From: Psychroserpens sp. Hel_I_66
GTDB taxonomy: Bacteria > Bacteroidota > Bacteroidia > Flavobacteriales > Flavobacteriaceae
Reading direction: 5' to 3'
Length of the DNA: 64,000 nucleotides
NCBI RefSeq assembly: GCF_000799465.1
Contig: NZ_JUGU01000001.1
Coordinates: 744,001-808,000, forward strand
The notes under the pieces were generated by a model that worked only from the letters and a program-made list of their open reading frames with translations, was not told where the DNA came from and made no database searches. Made by a program: the position numbers and the translations under genes. Of this stretch, positions 46,096 to 55,303 are shown in pieces. Positions within the stretch are counted from its first letter, which is position 1, and every line of letters starts with the position of its first letter.

Positions 46096-47010
46096 TTAGT
46101 TTTGTGTTTTTACTTTTGATAAAGAACGTGATTTTTTCATAACCTTTTCAATAGGAACGACTAAATCTCTAATAATTTGCTCACCAAAATTATTATCTAT
46201 CAACGCAACAATGATGTATTTTCTTTTTGGTCCCCAAACGAGTGCAGAGTCTGCATGCCAGTTTTTCCAAGATCCAGATTTTCTATAGATGGTAGCCTTA
46301 GGCGCGATTTTATCTAAGGTATTAACGAATTTGTGATGCAATGCAGGATCTTTCATGATATCGAGCATTTCTTCGGAACTTTCAGTGCTCACTAAATTTC
46401 CTAACGCTAACTGATAATAAAATCGGCACACCTGCTTTGCAGTAGCAGCGTGGCTTAAACCTTTGAGAGGTTCGGGATGTCTTCTTCCGCCAGCTGCATA
46501 ACGCTTTCCTACCCAAAGTCCACCACCAGATTCTTCATCATATAATTTGTTTTGAGGGGAACGAAGAACAGCTTCAATTTTTTCATAACCCAAACGGTCT
46601 ATCATTCTTGTAGAAGCTTGGTTATTGGATTTACTGATCATTAATCTTAAATCTTTTTCAATAACATCGGTATATTCTAGCTCACCTTTATCAATCGCAT
46701 CCATAGCAGCTAACAAAATTGCTATTTTAGGCAAACTGGCAGCATACATCATGTGATCATCATTAATACCTGCATATTTGAATTCTCCTTCTTTGCTTAG
46801 GTCAACAATACCAATAGACATCAATTTATTTACAGCTAAACCACGCCAAATAGCATTGGAATAAATTTCCTTTTCAAGTAATTGTTGTAATTCTTTATTT
46901 TCGATTTCTGCTAAAGTATCAATATCCTCAATACTTTCCATAGGTAAAGCATCTTGACCCCAAACAATTGAAGTAAAAAGAAATAAAAACAAATAAGATT
47001 GAATTCTCAT
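46096..47010 (-). CDS. Exported serine hydrolase (class A beta-lactamase-like), copy 1
   Basis: A 304-residue exported protein. ATG 47010 is preferred because the signal peptide MRIQSYLFLFLFTSIVWGQ begins there. Active-site motifs are SLPK (Ser92-Lys95), SNN (Ser128-Asn130) and KSG (Lys244-Gly246). The class A catalytic-Glu motif ExxLN is not seen; PEPLKGLSH occupies that region. It is therefore better called a beta-lactamase-related serine hydrolase, perhaps acting on peptidoglycan. It is a tandem paralogue of the gene at 47112-48047 and lies three bases upstream of the transporter gene. Confidence 0.82.
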   Translation of the reverse strand: MRIQSYLFLFLFTSIVWGQDALPMESIEDIDTLAEIENKELQQLLEKEIYSNAIWRGLAVNKLMSIGIVDLSKEGEFKYAGINDDHMMYAASLPKIAILLAAMDAIDKGELEYTDVIEKDLRLMISKSNNQASTRMIDRLGYEKIEAVLRSPQNKLYDEESGGGLWVGKRYAAGGRRHPEPLKGLSHAATAKQVCRFYYQLALGNLVSTESSEEMLDIMKDPALHHKFVNTLDKIAPKATIYRKSGSWKNWHADSALVWGPKRKYIIVALIDNNFGEQIIRDLVVPIEKVMKKSRSLSKVKTQN

Positions 47011-47111
47011 AAATATGGTTTTAATAATAAGTTGCATCACCTTGCTTAACACGCAAAAGATATGCCATTATTAGTATAGTCAATTTAGGGGAAATTATAA
47101 AACTTATTGAC

Positions 47112-48047
47112 TTATTTAGTTAAAGAACGAGGACTAAACTGTCTCGTTTTTGCTTTATTAATGACTTTTTCTACAGGGACAACTAAACTTCTTATTATTT
47201 GTTCTCCATTAGGATCATCAACTAATGCTACTAAAATATAGCGACGATTTGGATCTTTTCCCCAAACAAGAATGGAATCTGAGTGATAGTTTTTCCAAGA
47301 ACCAGATTTTCTAAATAATTTAGCTTCTGGTGCAATTTGCTCGATTGTATTTACAAATTTATGATGAAGTTCTGGATTTCCCATTATGGATAACATTTGG
47401 GTAGAACGTTTTTTATTCACCAATTTACCGTTAGCCAATAAATAATAATAACGACAAACTTGGTTTACCGTCGCAGAGTGGCTTAAATTCTTTAAAGGCT
47501 CTCTATTGGTATCTCCACCATCACCGTATCGTTTTCCAACCCATAATCCGCCACCTTGTTTTTTATCATAAAACATATATTTTGGATCTGTCATGACTGC
47601 TTCTATTTTTTTATAGCCAACACGATCAATCATTCGTGTTGAGGCAGCGTTATTAGACTTGCTAATCATCAAGCGCATGTCATCCTTAATGTCTTTAGTT
47701 TCTTTTAATTCCCCTTTATCAATCGCATCCATAGCAGCTAATAAAATCGCAATTTTTGGTAAACTTGCAGCATACATCATATGGTTTCCGTTGATACTTG
47801 CAAATCTCACATCATTAGGACTGCTAAGATCAACAATACCAACAGCCATTTTTTTCTGGGAAGTTAAAAGTTGCCACTCAGGATTTTTATTGATTTCGTA
47901 CTCTAAAAGTGATTGTAAATCCCTGTCGGAAAGTTGCTTTAGAGGCTTTAGTTTAGAATCATTTTGATTAATTGGTAGACCGCTTTGACCATTTAAGTTC
48001 ACAAAACAGCCAACACAGAGAAATACTACTAAAAAAAAGTGCTTCAT
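47112..48047 (-). CDS. Exported serine hydrolase (class A beta-lactamase-like), copy 2
   Basis: A 311-residue paralogue of the preceding protein. ATG 48047 gives a proper signal peptide (KHFFLVVFLCVGCFVNLNGQ). The motifs are SLPK (Ser95-Lys98), SNN (Ser131-Asn133) and KSG (Lys247-Gly249). Long identical blocks such as MMYAASLPKIAILLAAMDAI are shared with copy 1, while N-termini and loops differ, indicating an old tandem duplication. As in copy 1, ExxLN is replaced (REPLKNLSH). It is first of the three minus-strand genes here, with a gap of 101 bases before copy 1. Confidence 0.82.
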   Translation of the reverse strand: MKHFFLVVFLCVGCFVNLNGQSGLPINQNDSKLKPLKQLSDRDLQSLLEYEINKNPEWQLLTSQKKMAVGIVDLSSPNDVRFASINGNHMMYAASLPKIAILLAAMDAIDKGELKETKDIKDDMRLMISKSNNAASTRMIDRVGYKKIEAVMTDPKYMFYDKKQGGGLWVGKRYGDGGDTNREPLKNLSHSATVNQVCRYYYLLANGKLVNKKRSTQMLSIMGNPELHHKFVNTIEQIAPEAKLFRKSGSWKNYHSDSILVWGKDPNRRYILVALVDDPNGEQIIRSLVVPVEKVINKAKTRQFSPRSLTK

Positions 48048-48215
48048 AGAAATCAAGTTATCACATAAATTAGCCAAAATTAGATAATAAATGAATTGCT
48101 AGGTTGTTAAATTTTAGGTGTGAACGAAAATAAATTATTGAGCAAAAACAATTGTTTCTATAGGATTTTCTATAAAAATTGTTAAAAACGTAAAATATGT
48201 TCGATTAAATTCTGC

Positions 48216-49757
48216 TTATAACGGTATATTACCATGCTTACGTTTTGGACTTTCAACAACTTTATCTTTTAACATTGCGAAAGCTTTGATCAATTTTCTT
48301 CTTGTATCCTTCGGAAGGATGACTTCGTCAATAAAACCACGTTCGGCAGCACTGTATGGGTTGGCAAAAAGGTCAGCGTATTCTGCTTCTTTTTCTTTTA
48401 GTTTAGCGTCTTTATCTTCCGAAGCATTAATCTCTTTTTTGAAGATAATTTCCGCAGCACCTTTAGCTCCCATAACCGCGATTTCTGCACTTGGCCATGC
48501 AAAATTGATATCGCTACCAATGTGTTTGGAGTTCATAACATCATACGCTCCTCCATAGGCTTTTCTGGTAATCACAGTAATTCTAGGTACAGTTGCTTCA
48601 CTAAATGCATAGAGTAATTTTGCACCGTGAACGATGATGCCATTCCATTCTTGATCAGTTCCTGGTAAAAATCCTGGTACATCCTCAAGTGTCAACAACG
48701 GAATATTAAATGCATCACAAAAACGTACAAAACGTGCAGCTTTTTTAGAACTGTTCACATCAAGAACTCCAGCTAAATACATGGGCTGATTGGCAATAAT
48801 GCCAATACTTCTCCCACCTAATCTGGCAAAACCTACAATGATATTCTCTGCATGATCCTTATGGATTTCATAAAATGAATCTTTATCAATAATTCCCTTA
48901 ATAACATCATGCATATCATAAGGTTTGTTTGCATTATCTGGGATGATATTAGATAATTCGTCACGCACTTCCTCTTTTAGTTCAAAAGGTAAAAGGGGAG
49001 TGGTTTCTTTATTATTTTGCGGTAAATAGCTTAATAATGATTTCAAATCCTCAAGGCATTCCACATCATTTGAAGACGTTTTATGTGCAACTCCAGATTT
49101 TGTAGAGTGTGTACTTGCGCCACCAAGTTCTTCCGAAGTAACGGTTTCATTGGTTACCGTTTTTACCACGTTTGGTCCAGTCACAAACATATAACTGGTT
49201 TGCTCCACCATTAATGTAAAATCAGTCATGGCAGGAGAATATACTGCTCCACCAGCACAAGGTCCCATAATTGCAGAGAGCTGTGGGATCACACCAGAGG
49301 CTTGCACATTACGATAAAAAATATCTGCGTAACCGCCAAGAGAGCGTACACCTTCTTGAATACGAGCACCTCCTGAATCATTTAAACCAATAATTGGCGC
49401 ACCAACCTTAACAGCCAAATCCATCACTTTGCAAATTTTTTCTGCATGCGTTTCAGAAAGTGAGCCACCAAAAACCGTAAAATCCTGGGCAAAAATGTAG
49501 ATTAATCGTCCGTTTATGGTGCCATAACCAGTAACAACACCATCGCCATAAAAGACCTGTTTGTCCATCCCGAAACTTTTTGTACGGTGCGTGACCAATG
49601 CGCCAATTTCTTCAAAAGAATTATCGTCCAAGAGATACATGACCCGCTCTCTGGCTGTTAATTTCTTTTTAGCATGTTGCTTATCTATTCTTTCTTGTCC
49701 GCCACCCAAATAGGCTTTGTTTAATCTATCGTTAAGGTTTTTTATTTTATCGTCCAT
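48216..49757 (-). CDS. pccB: Acyl-CoA carboxylase carboxyltransferase (beta) subunit, propionyl-CoA carboxylase type
   Basis: A 513-residue carboxyltransferase of the biotin-dependent acyl-CoA carboxylase family. Typical segments are [81 protein letters not shown] and [18 protein letters not shown]. It transfers carboxyl groups from biotin to an acyl-CoA, most likely propionyl-CoA, making methylmalonyl-CoA. The biotin carboxylase and carrier genes lie directly upstream on the same strand, giving a complete three-protein complex. Assignment to propionyl- over acetyl-CoA is by general likeness. Confidence 0.92.
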   Translation of the reverse strand: MDDKIKNLNDRLNKAYLGGGQERIDKQHAKKKLTARERVMYLLDDNSFEEIGALVTHRTKSFGMDKQVFYGDGVVTGYGTINGRLIYIFAQDFTVFGGSLSETHAEKICKVMDLAVKVGAPIIGLNDSGGARIQEGVRSLGGYADIFYRNVQASGVIPQLSAIMGPCAGGAVYSPAMTDFTLMVEQTSYMFVTGPNVVKTVTNETVTSEELGGASTHSTKSGVAHKTSSNDVECLEDLKSLLSYLPQNNKETTPLLPFELKEEVRDELSNIIPDNANKPYDMHDVIKGIIDKDSFYEIHKDHAENIIVGFARLGGRSIGIIANQPMYLAGVLDVNSSKKAARFVRFCDAFNIPLLTLEDVPGFLPGTDQEWNGIIVHGAKLLYAFSEATVPRITVITRKAYGGAYDVMNSKHIGSDINFAWPSAEIAVMGAKGAAEIIFKKEINASEDKDAKLKEKEAEYADLFANPYSAAERGFIDEVILPKDTRRKLIKAFAMLKDKVVESPKRKHGNIPL

Positions 49758-49808
49758 AAAATGGTGTGTTGTAGCATTGTTTTTATTGAGTTATGACTGC
49801 GACTAAAA

Positions 49809-51251
49809 TTAATTAGGAACTCGCAACTGTTTCTCCTCGTCATTAAAATGTTTAAGTGCAATTAGAGCAGCAATCTTAGCTTCTTTTTCGTGTTGCAATT
49901 TCATTTTTTCTGCGGAAAAATACTTTTTCACAAAATGGGTGTCAAAGTTCCCACTTCGGAAAGCGTCGTGCTCACATACAAAAGTCCCGAAAGGTAACGT
50001 CGTCTCAATGCCTTTAATGTCATAATCGCTAATGGCTTGTTTCATTAACGAAATGGCCTCGTCACGCGTATTTCCGTAGGTAATCAATTTTGAAATCATT
50101 GGATCGTAATAAATGGGTATCTCCATACCTTCCTCAAACCCGTTGTCTACTCTAATCCCTTTTCCTTCAGGAAGTTTGTAAGTTTCTAAAGTACCTACAC
50201 TTGGTAAGAAATCATTTAGAGGATCTTCTGCGTAAACGCGTAGTTCTAGAGCATGACCGGTAATCTTTAAATCCTTTTGTTGCATTGGGAGTTTCTCACC
50301 ATTGGCCACTTTGATCTGCAATTCTACGAGATCTGTATTTGTGATAATTTCACTAACAGGATGTTCTACCTGTAACCGTGTATTCATTTCCAGAAAATAG
50401 AAATTGTGATGCTCGTCCAGTAAAAATTCTACAGTACCTGCACCAACATAATCACAAGCTTTTGCGACATTTACAGCAGCTTCACCCATTTTAGATCGCA
50501 ATTCTGGCGTTAAAACACTAGATGGTGCTTCTTCAACTACTTTTTGATGACGACGCTGAATGCTGCATTCTCGCTCGAATAAATGAATGTAATTACCATG
50601 AGTATCTGCCATAACCTGAATTTCAATATGACGTGGCGAAGCGACATATTTTTCTATAAATACAGAGCCATCGCCAAAGGCATTTACAGCCTCACTTATC
50701 GCTCGATCCATTTGAGATTCGAATTCAGATTCTTTTTCAACGATACGCATGCCTTTTCCTCCACCTCCTGCAGAGGCTTTAATAAGAATAGGAAAACCGA
50801 TATTTGCTGCAATTTTTTTAGCGTCGGCGATATCTGTAATGGCTTCATCTGTTCCTGGAACCATTGGGATGTTATAGCTTTTTACCGCATCCTTTGCAGC
50901 AAGTTTGCTTCCCATAATGCGAATGGCATGAGATTTAGGCCCAATAAAAATGATATTGTTTTGTTCACAAGCTTCTGCAAAGTCTGCGTTTTCACTTAAA
51001 AAACCATAACCAGGATGAATGGCATCTACATTTAAACTTTTAGCAACTTCAATAATTTTATTTCCTAATAAATAGGATTTATTTGAAGGGGCTTCTCCAA
51101 TTAAAACTGCTTCATCTGCAAATTTTACGTGAGGCGATTGTCTATCTATTGTGGAGTAAACTGCAACGGTTTTAATGCCCATTTTCTTTGCGGTCTTCAT
51201 GACACGTAAAGCGATTTCTCCTCGATTTGCTACTAGTATTTTTTTGATCAT
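49809..51251 (-). CDS. accC: Biotin carboxylase subunit of acyl-CoA carboxylase
   Basis: A 480-residue ATP-grasp biotin carboxylase. Motifs are KILVANRGEIALRVMKTAKK, IHPGYGFLSENADFA, KASAGGGGKGMRIV (glycine-rich ATP loop), HRHQKV-type QRRHQKVVEEAPS and FLEMNTRLQVEHPVSE. ATG 51251 is chosen over TTG 51260 because it gives the usual IKKILVANRGE start and lies one base after the carrier gene's stop. It charges biotin on the carrier protein with bicarbonate and ATP. It lacks a fused biotin domain, so it depends on the separate carrier. Confidence 0.95.
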   Translation of the reverse strand: MIKKILVANRGEIALRVMKTAKKMGIKTVAVYSTIDRQSPHVKFADEAVLIGEAPSNKSYLLGNKIIEVAKSLNVDAIHPGYGFLSENADFAEACEQNNIIFIGPKSHAIRIMGSKLAAKDAVKSYNIPMVPGTDEAITDIADAKKIAANIGFPILIKASAGGGGKGMRIVEKESEFESQMDRAISEAVNAFGDGSVFIEKYVASPRHIEIQVMADTHGNYIHLFERECSIQRRHQKVVEEAPSSVLTPELRSKMGEAAVNVAKACDYVGAGTVEFLLDEHHNFYFLEMNTRLQVEHPVSEIITNTDLVELQIKVANGEKLPMQQKDLKITGHALELRVYAEDPLNDFLPSVGTLETYKLPEGKGIRVDNGFEEGMEIPIYYDPMISKLITYGNTRDEAISLMKQAISDYDIKGIETTLPFGTFVCEHDAFRSGNFDTHFVKKYFSAEKMKLQHEKEAKIAALIALKHFNDEEKQLRVPN

Positions 51252-51252
51252 T

Positions 51253-51738
51253 TTATTCAAACTCTATTAACAATTGATTTTTGTCTACAGCATCCCCTTT
51301 TTCTACTGAAATGGATTTAATAACACCATCTCTAGGCGAGGTCAAAACGTTTTCCATTTTCATGGCTTCCAAAATTAAAAGTGTGTCGTTTTCTTTGATT
51401 TCTTGGCCTATTTTTATATTAATCTCAAGTATAAGTCCTGGCATTGGCGCTTTGATCTCATCAACTAATTTAGAGCTACCAATCTCAAAGCCCATATCTT
51501 TAATCAATAAGTCTAATTCATTATTAATATGTACGTTATAAACGTTATTGTTAACTTTTACTTGATATGTTTTTTTGTTTAATTCTGAAGAAACTATTTC
51601 AGCTTTGTATGACGTGTTTTCATGTAAAACATGATATGAATTTTTTGAAGTTGTAATAGCATTGAGTTTGGAAATTTCAGTATCTGAAATGTCAAAATCA
51701 AATGATTCATTGACATTTATTTTGTACGATTTACTCAT
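51253..51738 (-). CDS. Biotin carboxyl carrier protein
   Basis: A carrier protein of 161 residues from ATG 51738 (SKSYKINVNESFDFDIS); the longer frame starting at TTG 51762 adds eight unlikely residues. The C-terminal biotinyl domain has the motif EAMKMENVL, whose Lys is biotinylated, preceded by KAPMPGLILEINIKIGQEI. The N-terminal part is a less conserved linker domain typical of propionyl-type carriers. It is first of the three carboxylase genes and is followed by accC after one base. Confidence 0.92.
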   Translation of the reverse strand: MSKSYKINVNESFDFDISDTEISKLNAITTSKNSYHVLHENTSYKAEIVSSELNKKTYQVKVNNNVYNVHINNELDLLIKDMGFEIGSSKLVDEIKAPMPGLILEINIKIGQEIKENDTLLILEAMKMENVLTSPRDGVIKSISVEKGDAVDKNQLLIEFE

Positions 51739-51821
51739 AAAATAGGTTTTATTTAAAAGCAAAGATAGTGAAATATAACGTTTTCGTAAACGTGATTATA
51801 GCCTATACTTATAATAGAATG

Positions 51822-52508
51822 TTAAATGTTTTCAGGATTAAAATGAGAATTCTCTTGATGTTTTTTAATGGCTTTATGGGATAGAATAATACCCAGGATT
51901 AGAGATAAAAAAGCACCAATCCAGATACCCGGAATAAAATCTATAAACAAGAAGAAATCATAAAAACCATGAAATGTCACAGCAAGCAATAACCCTAAAA
52001 GATTGAGCACTATTCTGTTCTTTGAAAACTTAGCTTTGCCCATAAAATAACCCATTAAAATCCCGAAAGTAGCATGAGCAGGCACAGCAGTAAACGCTCT
52101 TAATATACCTGTGACATAACCGCTTTCTAAAACGTAAAACACATTCTCGGTTGCAGCAAATCCCATAGATACCATGACCGCATACATGATACCATCAAAA
52201 GGCTCATTAAATGCTTTTTTGGGTTGGGCAAAAAACCTAACAAAGATATATTTACTAAATTCCTCAGTCAAGCCAACCACCAGAAAGGCTTTTACAAATT
52301 GCTGTGGTACACTAAATGGATCGTCCAGTGGTAAAACGATGTCCAATCCAAAATAGATAATCGTGGTAATGATAATACTTATAACAGCTCCCAAAAGAAA
52401 ACTTGCCAGCAATAAACGCTTTGGTTCTTTATCATATTTATCTTTAAAATAAACATATAATATTATGGCAAAGACTGGAAAAACAGCAAGTAGAAGTAAA
52501 TTTATCAT
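51822..52508 (-). CDS. PrsW-family intramembrane metalloprotease
   Basis: A 228-residue membrane protein with about seven to eight helices. The PrsW signatures are GLTEEFSKYIFVR (EExxK motif), AHATFGILMGYFMG and FHGFYDFFLF, which provide the putative zinc ligands and active site. Bacillus PrsW cuts an anti-sigma factor; the substrate here is unknown. It is downstream of the Nudix gene (20 bases) and on the same strand, so they may be cotranscribed. Confidence 0.9.
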   Translation of the reverse strand: MINLLLLAVFPVFAIILYVYFKDKYDKEPKRLLLASFLLGAVISIIITTIIYFGLDIVLPLDDPFSVPQQFVKAFLVVGLTEEFSKYIFVRFFAQPKKAFNEPFDGIMYAVMVSMGFAATENVFYVLESGYVTGILRAFTAVPAHATFGILMGYFMGKAKFSKNRIVLNLLGLLLAVTFHGFYDFFLFIDFIPGIWIGAFLSLILGIILSHKAIKKHQENSHFNPENI

Positions 52509-52528
52509 CGTTAAAATAGTGGGAATTA

Positions 52529-53080
52529 TTAGGTAATCTCGTCTAAAATAGCTTCAATAATTTGTTCATAGTATGACTTATTAGATGGGATTAAGTGATT
52601 ATTCTCTCCAATTTGATCTAGAATATCATGAAACTCTAACATAGAAACGAATTTCAAATCTTCGACTTCTTCTTTCTGTGGAATAAAATGAGATATTTTT
52701 AAAGTAGTTTCTACTATAAAAGTATGATGAAATTCATTATCGATCATTCCGTTGGGATAGGATTGGAAACATTCAAAAACACCGATCTTTATCAATTCAT
52801 CTTCGGTAATACCAACTCCTATTTCTTCCTTAGCTTCCCTAACAGCAGCTTGCTCTGGAGTTTCTCCCGCATCAATATGTCCTGCTACCGAAACATCCCA
52901 TAGTAACGGACGAATAGCTTTTGAAGCTGCGCGCTGTTGGAGCAGAATATTTCCTTCCGAAGTAAAAAACCAAACGTGTGCGGTATTGTGTAAATGACCT
53001 TTACTGTGAATTTCAGACTTAGGGACAGATGTTCCAGTTGGATTTCCATCTTTGTCTACGATGTCAATATATTCTTCCAT
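52529..53080 (-). CDS. Nudix hydrolase (IDI-like)
   Basis: A 183-residue Nudix protein. ATG 53080 gives the family start EEYIDIVDKDGNPTGTSVPKS; the frame continues upstream only into a hairpin repeat. The Nudix box GHIDAGETPEQAAVREAKEEIG is complete at the consensus positions (Gly, Glu, Arg-Glu and two following Glu residues). The N-terminal half resembles type I isopentenyl-diphosphate isomerase relatives of the YfcD group, which hydrolyse nucleotide-type diphosphates. A hairpin lies only six bases before the start codon. Confidence 0.9.
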   Translation of the reverse strand: MEEYIDIVDKDGNPTGTSVPKSEIHSKGHLHNTAHVWFFTSEGNILLQQRAASKAIRPLLWDVSVAGHIDAGETPEQAAVREAKEEIGVGITEDELIKIGVFECFQSYPNGMIDNEFHHTFIVETTLKISHFIPQKEEVEDLKFVSMLEFHDILDQIGENNHLIPSNKSYYEQIIEAILDEIT

Positions 53081-53086
53081 ATTATA

Positions 53087-53132
53087 AAAGCCTCCTGCAC
53101 TTCGACTAAGCTCAGTGATCAAAGGAGGCTTT
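53087..53132 (-). terminator. Hairpin between the M42 peptidase and Nudix genes
   Basis: AAAGCCTCCT (53087-53096) and AGGAGGCTTT (53123-53132) form a 10-bp perfect stem around a 26-base loop. The loop contains CTTCGACTAAGCTCAGTG, similar to dispersed intergenic repeats common in flavobacteria. It likely terminates the M42 gene, and on the minus strand it ends six bases before the Nudix ATG. Confidence 0.7.
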
Positions 53133-53159
53133 GTATTTGTATTAGTCTCTTTTTAAAAT

Positions 53160-54248
53160 CTATTCAAAATAGGAAAATGTTTCGCCATCCTTAATTTTGA
53201 GCAAGGTCTCGTAAATCATTTTAATCACATTTTCAACATCATCGCGATGTACCATTTCAACTGTGGTATGCATGTAACGTAATGGTAATGAAATTAATGC
53301 AGATGCAACTCCACCATTGCTATATGCAAAAGCATCGGTATCTGTCCCTGTTGCTCTAGATAGTGCAGAACGTTGAAAAGGTATCTTCTTAGCCTCTGCG
53401 GTATCTATAATCAAGTCACGTAATTTTTGCTGTACAGCAGGAGCATAAGCTACCACAGGACCTTTGCCAATTTCTAAATGACCTTGTTTTTTCTTCTCGA
53501 TCATTGGTGTTGTGGTGTCGTGCGTCACATCTGTAACTATCGCCACATTTGGTTTGATACGATCGGTAATCATTTGTGCTCCACGAAGACCAATTTCTTC
53601 TTGTACAGAATTGGTAACGTATAGTCCAAAAGGTAATTTTTTCTTATTTTCCTTAAGTAAACGAGCCACTTCAGCAATCATAAAACCGCCCATTCTATTG
53701 TCTAAAGCGCGACACACGAATTTGTCTTCATTTAAGATATGAAAGGTGTCTGGATACGTAATCACGCAACCAACGTGTACGCCAAGTTTTTCAACTTCTT
53801 CTTTGGTTGCACAACCACAGTCAATAAATATGTTATCTGGTTTTGGTGCTTCTTCTTTAGATTTATTTCTTGTGTGAATTGCTGGCCAGCCAAAAACACC
53901 TTTTACAATCCCGTTTTTTGTGTGGATATTTACAATTTTACTAGGTGCGATTTGGTGATCGCTTCCGCCATTTCTAATCACATAAATCAATCCGTTGTCC
54001 GAAATATAATTTACATACCAGGAAATCTCATCTGCATGTCCCTCAATCACAACTTTATACTTTGCTTTTGGGTTAATCACGCCAACAGCAGTTCCGTAGG
54101 TATCGGTTATAAACTCATCAACGTAAGGTTTAAGATAGTCCATCCATACGTTTTGTCCGTCCCATTCATAACCCGTTGGAGCAGCATTATTGAGGTATTT
54201 TTCTAGAAAATCGAGTGATTTTTTATTAAGGATACTTTTTTTAGCCAT
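53160..54248 (-). CDS. M42-family aminopeptidase (TET-like)
   Basis: A 362-residue cytosolic metallopeptidase. ATG 54248 (AKKSILNKKSLDFLEKYLN) fits homologues; 37 further residues upstream look non-coding. Metal and catalytic residues lie in EGHADEISWYV, DNRMGGFMIAE, VQEEIGLRGA, TDVTHDTTTP and RYMHTTVEMVHRDDV. M42 enzymes form large tetrahedral complexes that trim peptides to amino acids. It is divergent from the ABC ATPase gene. Confidence 0.93.
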   Translation of the reverse strand: MAKKSILNKKSLDFLEKYLNNAAPTGYEWDGQNVWMDYLKPYVDEFITDTYGTAVGVINPKAKYKVVIEGHADEISWYVNYISDNGLIYVIRNGGSDHQIAPSKIVNIHTKNGIVKGVFGWPAIHTRNKSKEEAPKPDNIFIDCGCATKEEVEKLGVHVGCVITYPDTFHILNEDKFVCRALDNRMGGFMIAEVARLLKENKKKLPFGLYVTNSVQEEIGLRGAQMITDRIKPNVAIVTDVTHDTTTPMIEKKKQGHLEIGKGPVVAYAPAVQQKLRDLIIDTAEAKKIPFQRSALSRATGTDTDAFAYSNGGVASALISLPLRYMHTTVEMVHRDDVENVIKMIYETLLKIKDGETFSYFE

Positions 54249-54384
54249 AAGTGTTTTGATATTTGTATTTCTGTAAAAATAGCGAGTATTATTATCTTTT
54301 TTATGACTTCGGAAAATTTTTTTGTAACAAATTGAACTATTTTTACACTTATACCACAATATAATTTAACTAAATACACTACTG

Positions 54385-55272
54385 ATGAAATTAGTCATTA
54401 ATAATCTTACAAAAACATATAAAAATGGCGTAAAAGCCATTGATGATTTAAATCTTGAAATTGGAACAGGAATGTTTGGCCTTTTGGGACCAAACGGAGC
54501 AGGTAAATCATCACTTATGAGAACCATTGCAACGTTGCAAAGTCCAGATTCTGGATCAATTATGTTTGGAGACATTAATGTTTTGGAAGATAAAATGGCA
54601 TTGAGAAAGATTTTAGGTTATTTGCCACAGTCTTTTGGGGTGTATCCTAAAATGTCTGCGGAAGCTTTATTAGACTATTTCGCAACCTTAAAAGGTGTCA
54701 GCTCCAAAACCGATAGGCAAGCTTTGGTAAAAGAAGTTTTGGAGATAACGAATTTGTATGACGTTCGTAAAAAGCATGTTGCAGGATATTCTGGCGGAAT
54801 GAAACAGCGTTTTGGAATTGCCCAACTGCTTTTAAACAACCCTAAATTAATTATTGTAGATGAGCCAACAGCAGGTTTAGATCCAGCAGAAAGACACCGT
54901 TTTTTAAACGTGCTCAGAGAAGTTGGAACCAATTGCACGGTAATTTTCTCAACTCATATCGTTGAAGATGTAAAAGAACTTTGTAATGATATGGCGATTT
55001 TAAATGGTGGACGTATTTTAAAACAAGGAACGCCATCTGGCGTTAGAAAAGATTTAATAGGAAAAATTTGGACTAAAATTATTGAACGTGATGATTTAGA
55101 ACAGAACGAAGCCAAATACAACGTATTATCATCAAATTATAATGAAGATAATACCTTAAATATAAGAGTTTATGCAGATGATCAACCAGATTTTGACTTT
55201 GTAAACTCAGAACCACAATTAGACGATGTGTACTTTATAGCCTTAAAATATGATGAACCTGTTTTGAGCTAA
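54385..55272 (+). CDS. ABC transporter ATP-binding protein
   Basis: A 295-residue ATPase with GPNGAGKSS (Walker A, residues 35-43), YSGGMKQR (signature), LIIVDEPTAGLDPAERHR (Walker B) and FSTHIVEDV (H-loop). A C-terminal extension of about 80 residues follows. It is paired with the permease-peptidase fusion 31 bases downstream and should power it. This gene pair is widespread in Bacteroidota, with no known substrate. Confidence 0.93.
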   Translation: MKLVINNLTKTYKNGVKAIDDLNLEIGTGMFGLLGPNGAGKSSLMRTIATLQSPDSGSIMFGDINVLEDKMALRKILGYLPQSFGVYPKMSAEALLDYFATLKGVSSKTDRQALVKEVLEITNLYDVRKKHVAGYSGGMKQRFGIAQLLLNNPKLIIVDEPTAGLDPAERHRFLNVLREVGTNCTVIFSTHIVEDVKELCNDMAILNGGRILKQGTPSGVRKDLIGKIWTKIIERDDLEQNEAKYNVLSSNYNEDNTLNIRVYADDQPDFDFVNSEPQLDDVYFIALKYDEPVLS

Positions 55273-55303
55273 TTTTATTTATAACTATTAAAAAAAGTAC
55301 ATT

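Noticed and set aside
46096..48047. Antibiotic resistance beta-lactamases
   Set aside because: SxxK, SNN and KSG are shared by all penicillin-recognising enzymes and ExxLN is missing, so a resistance call is not supported.
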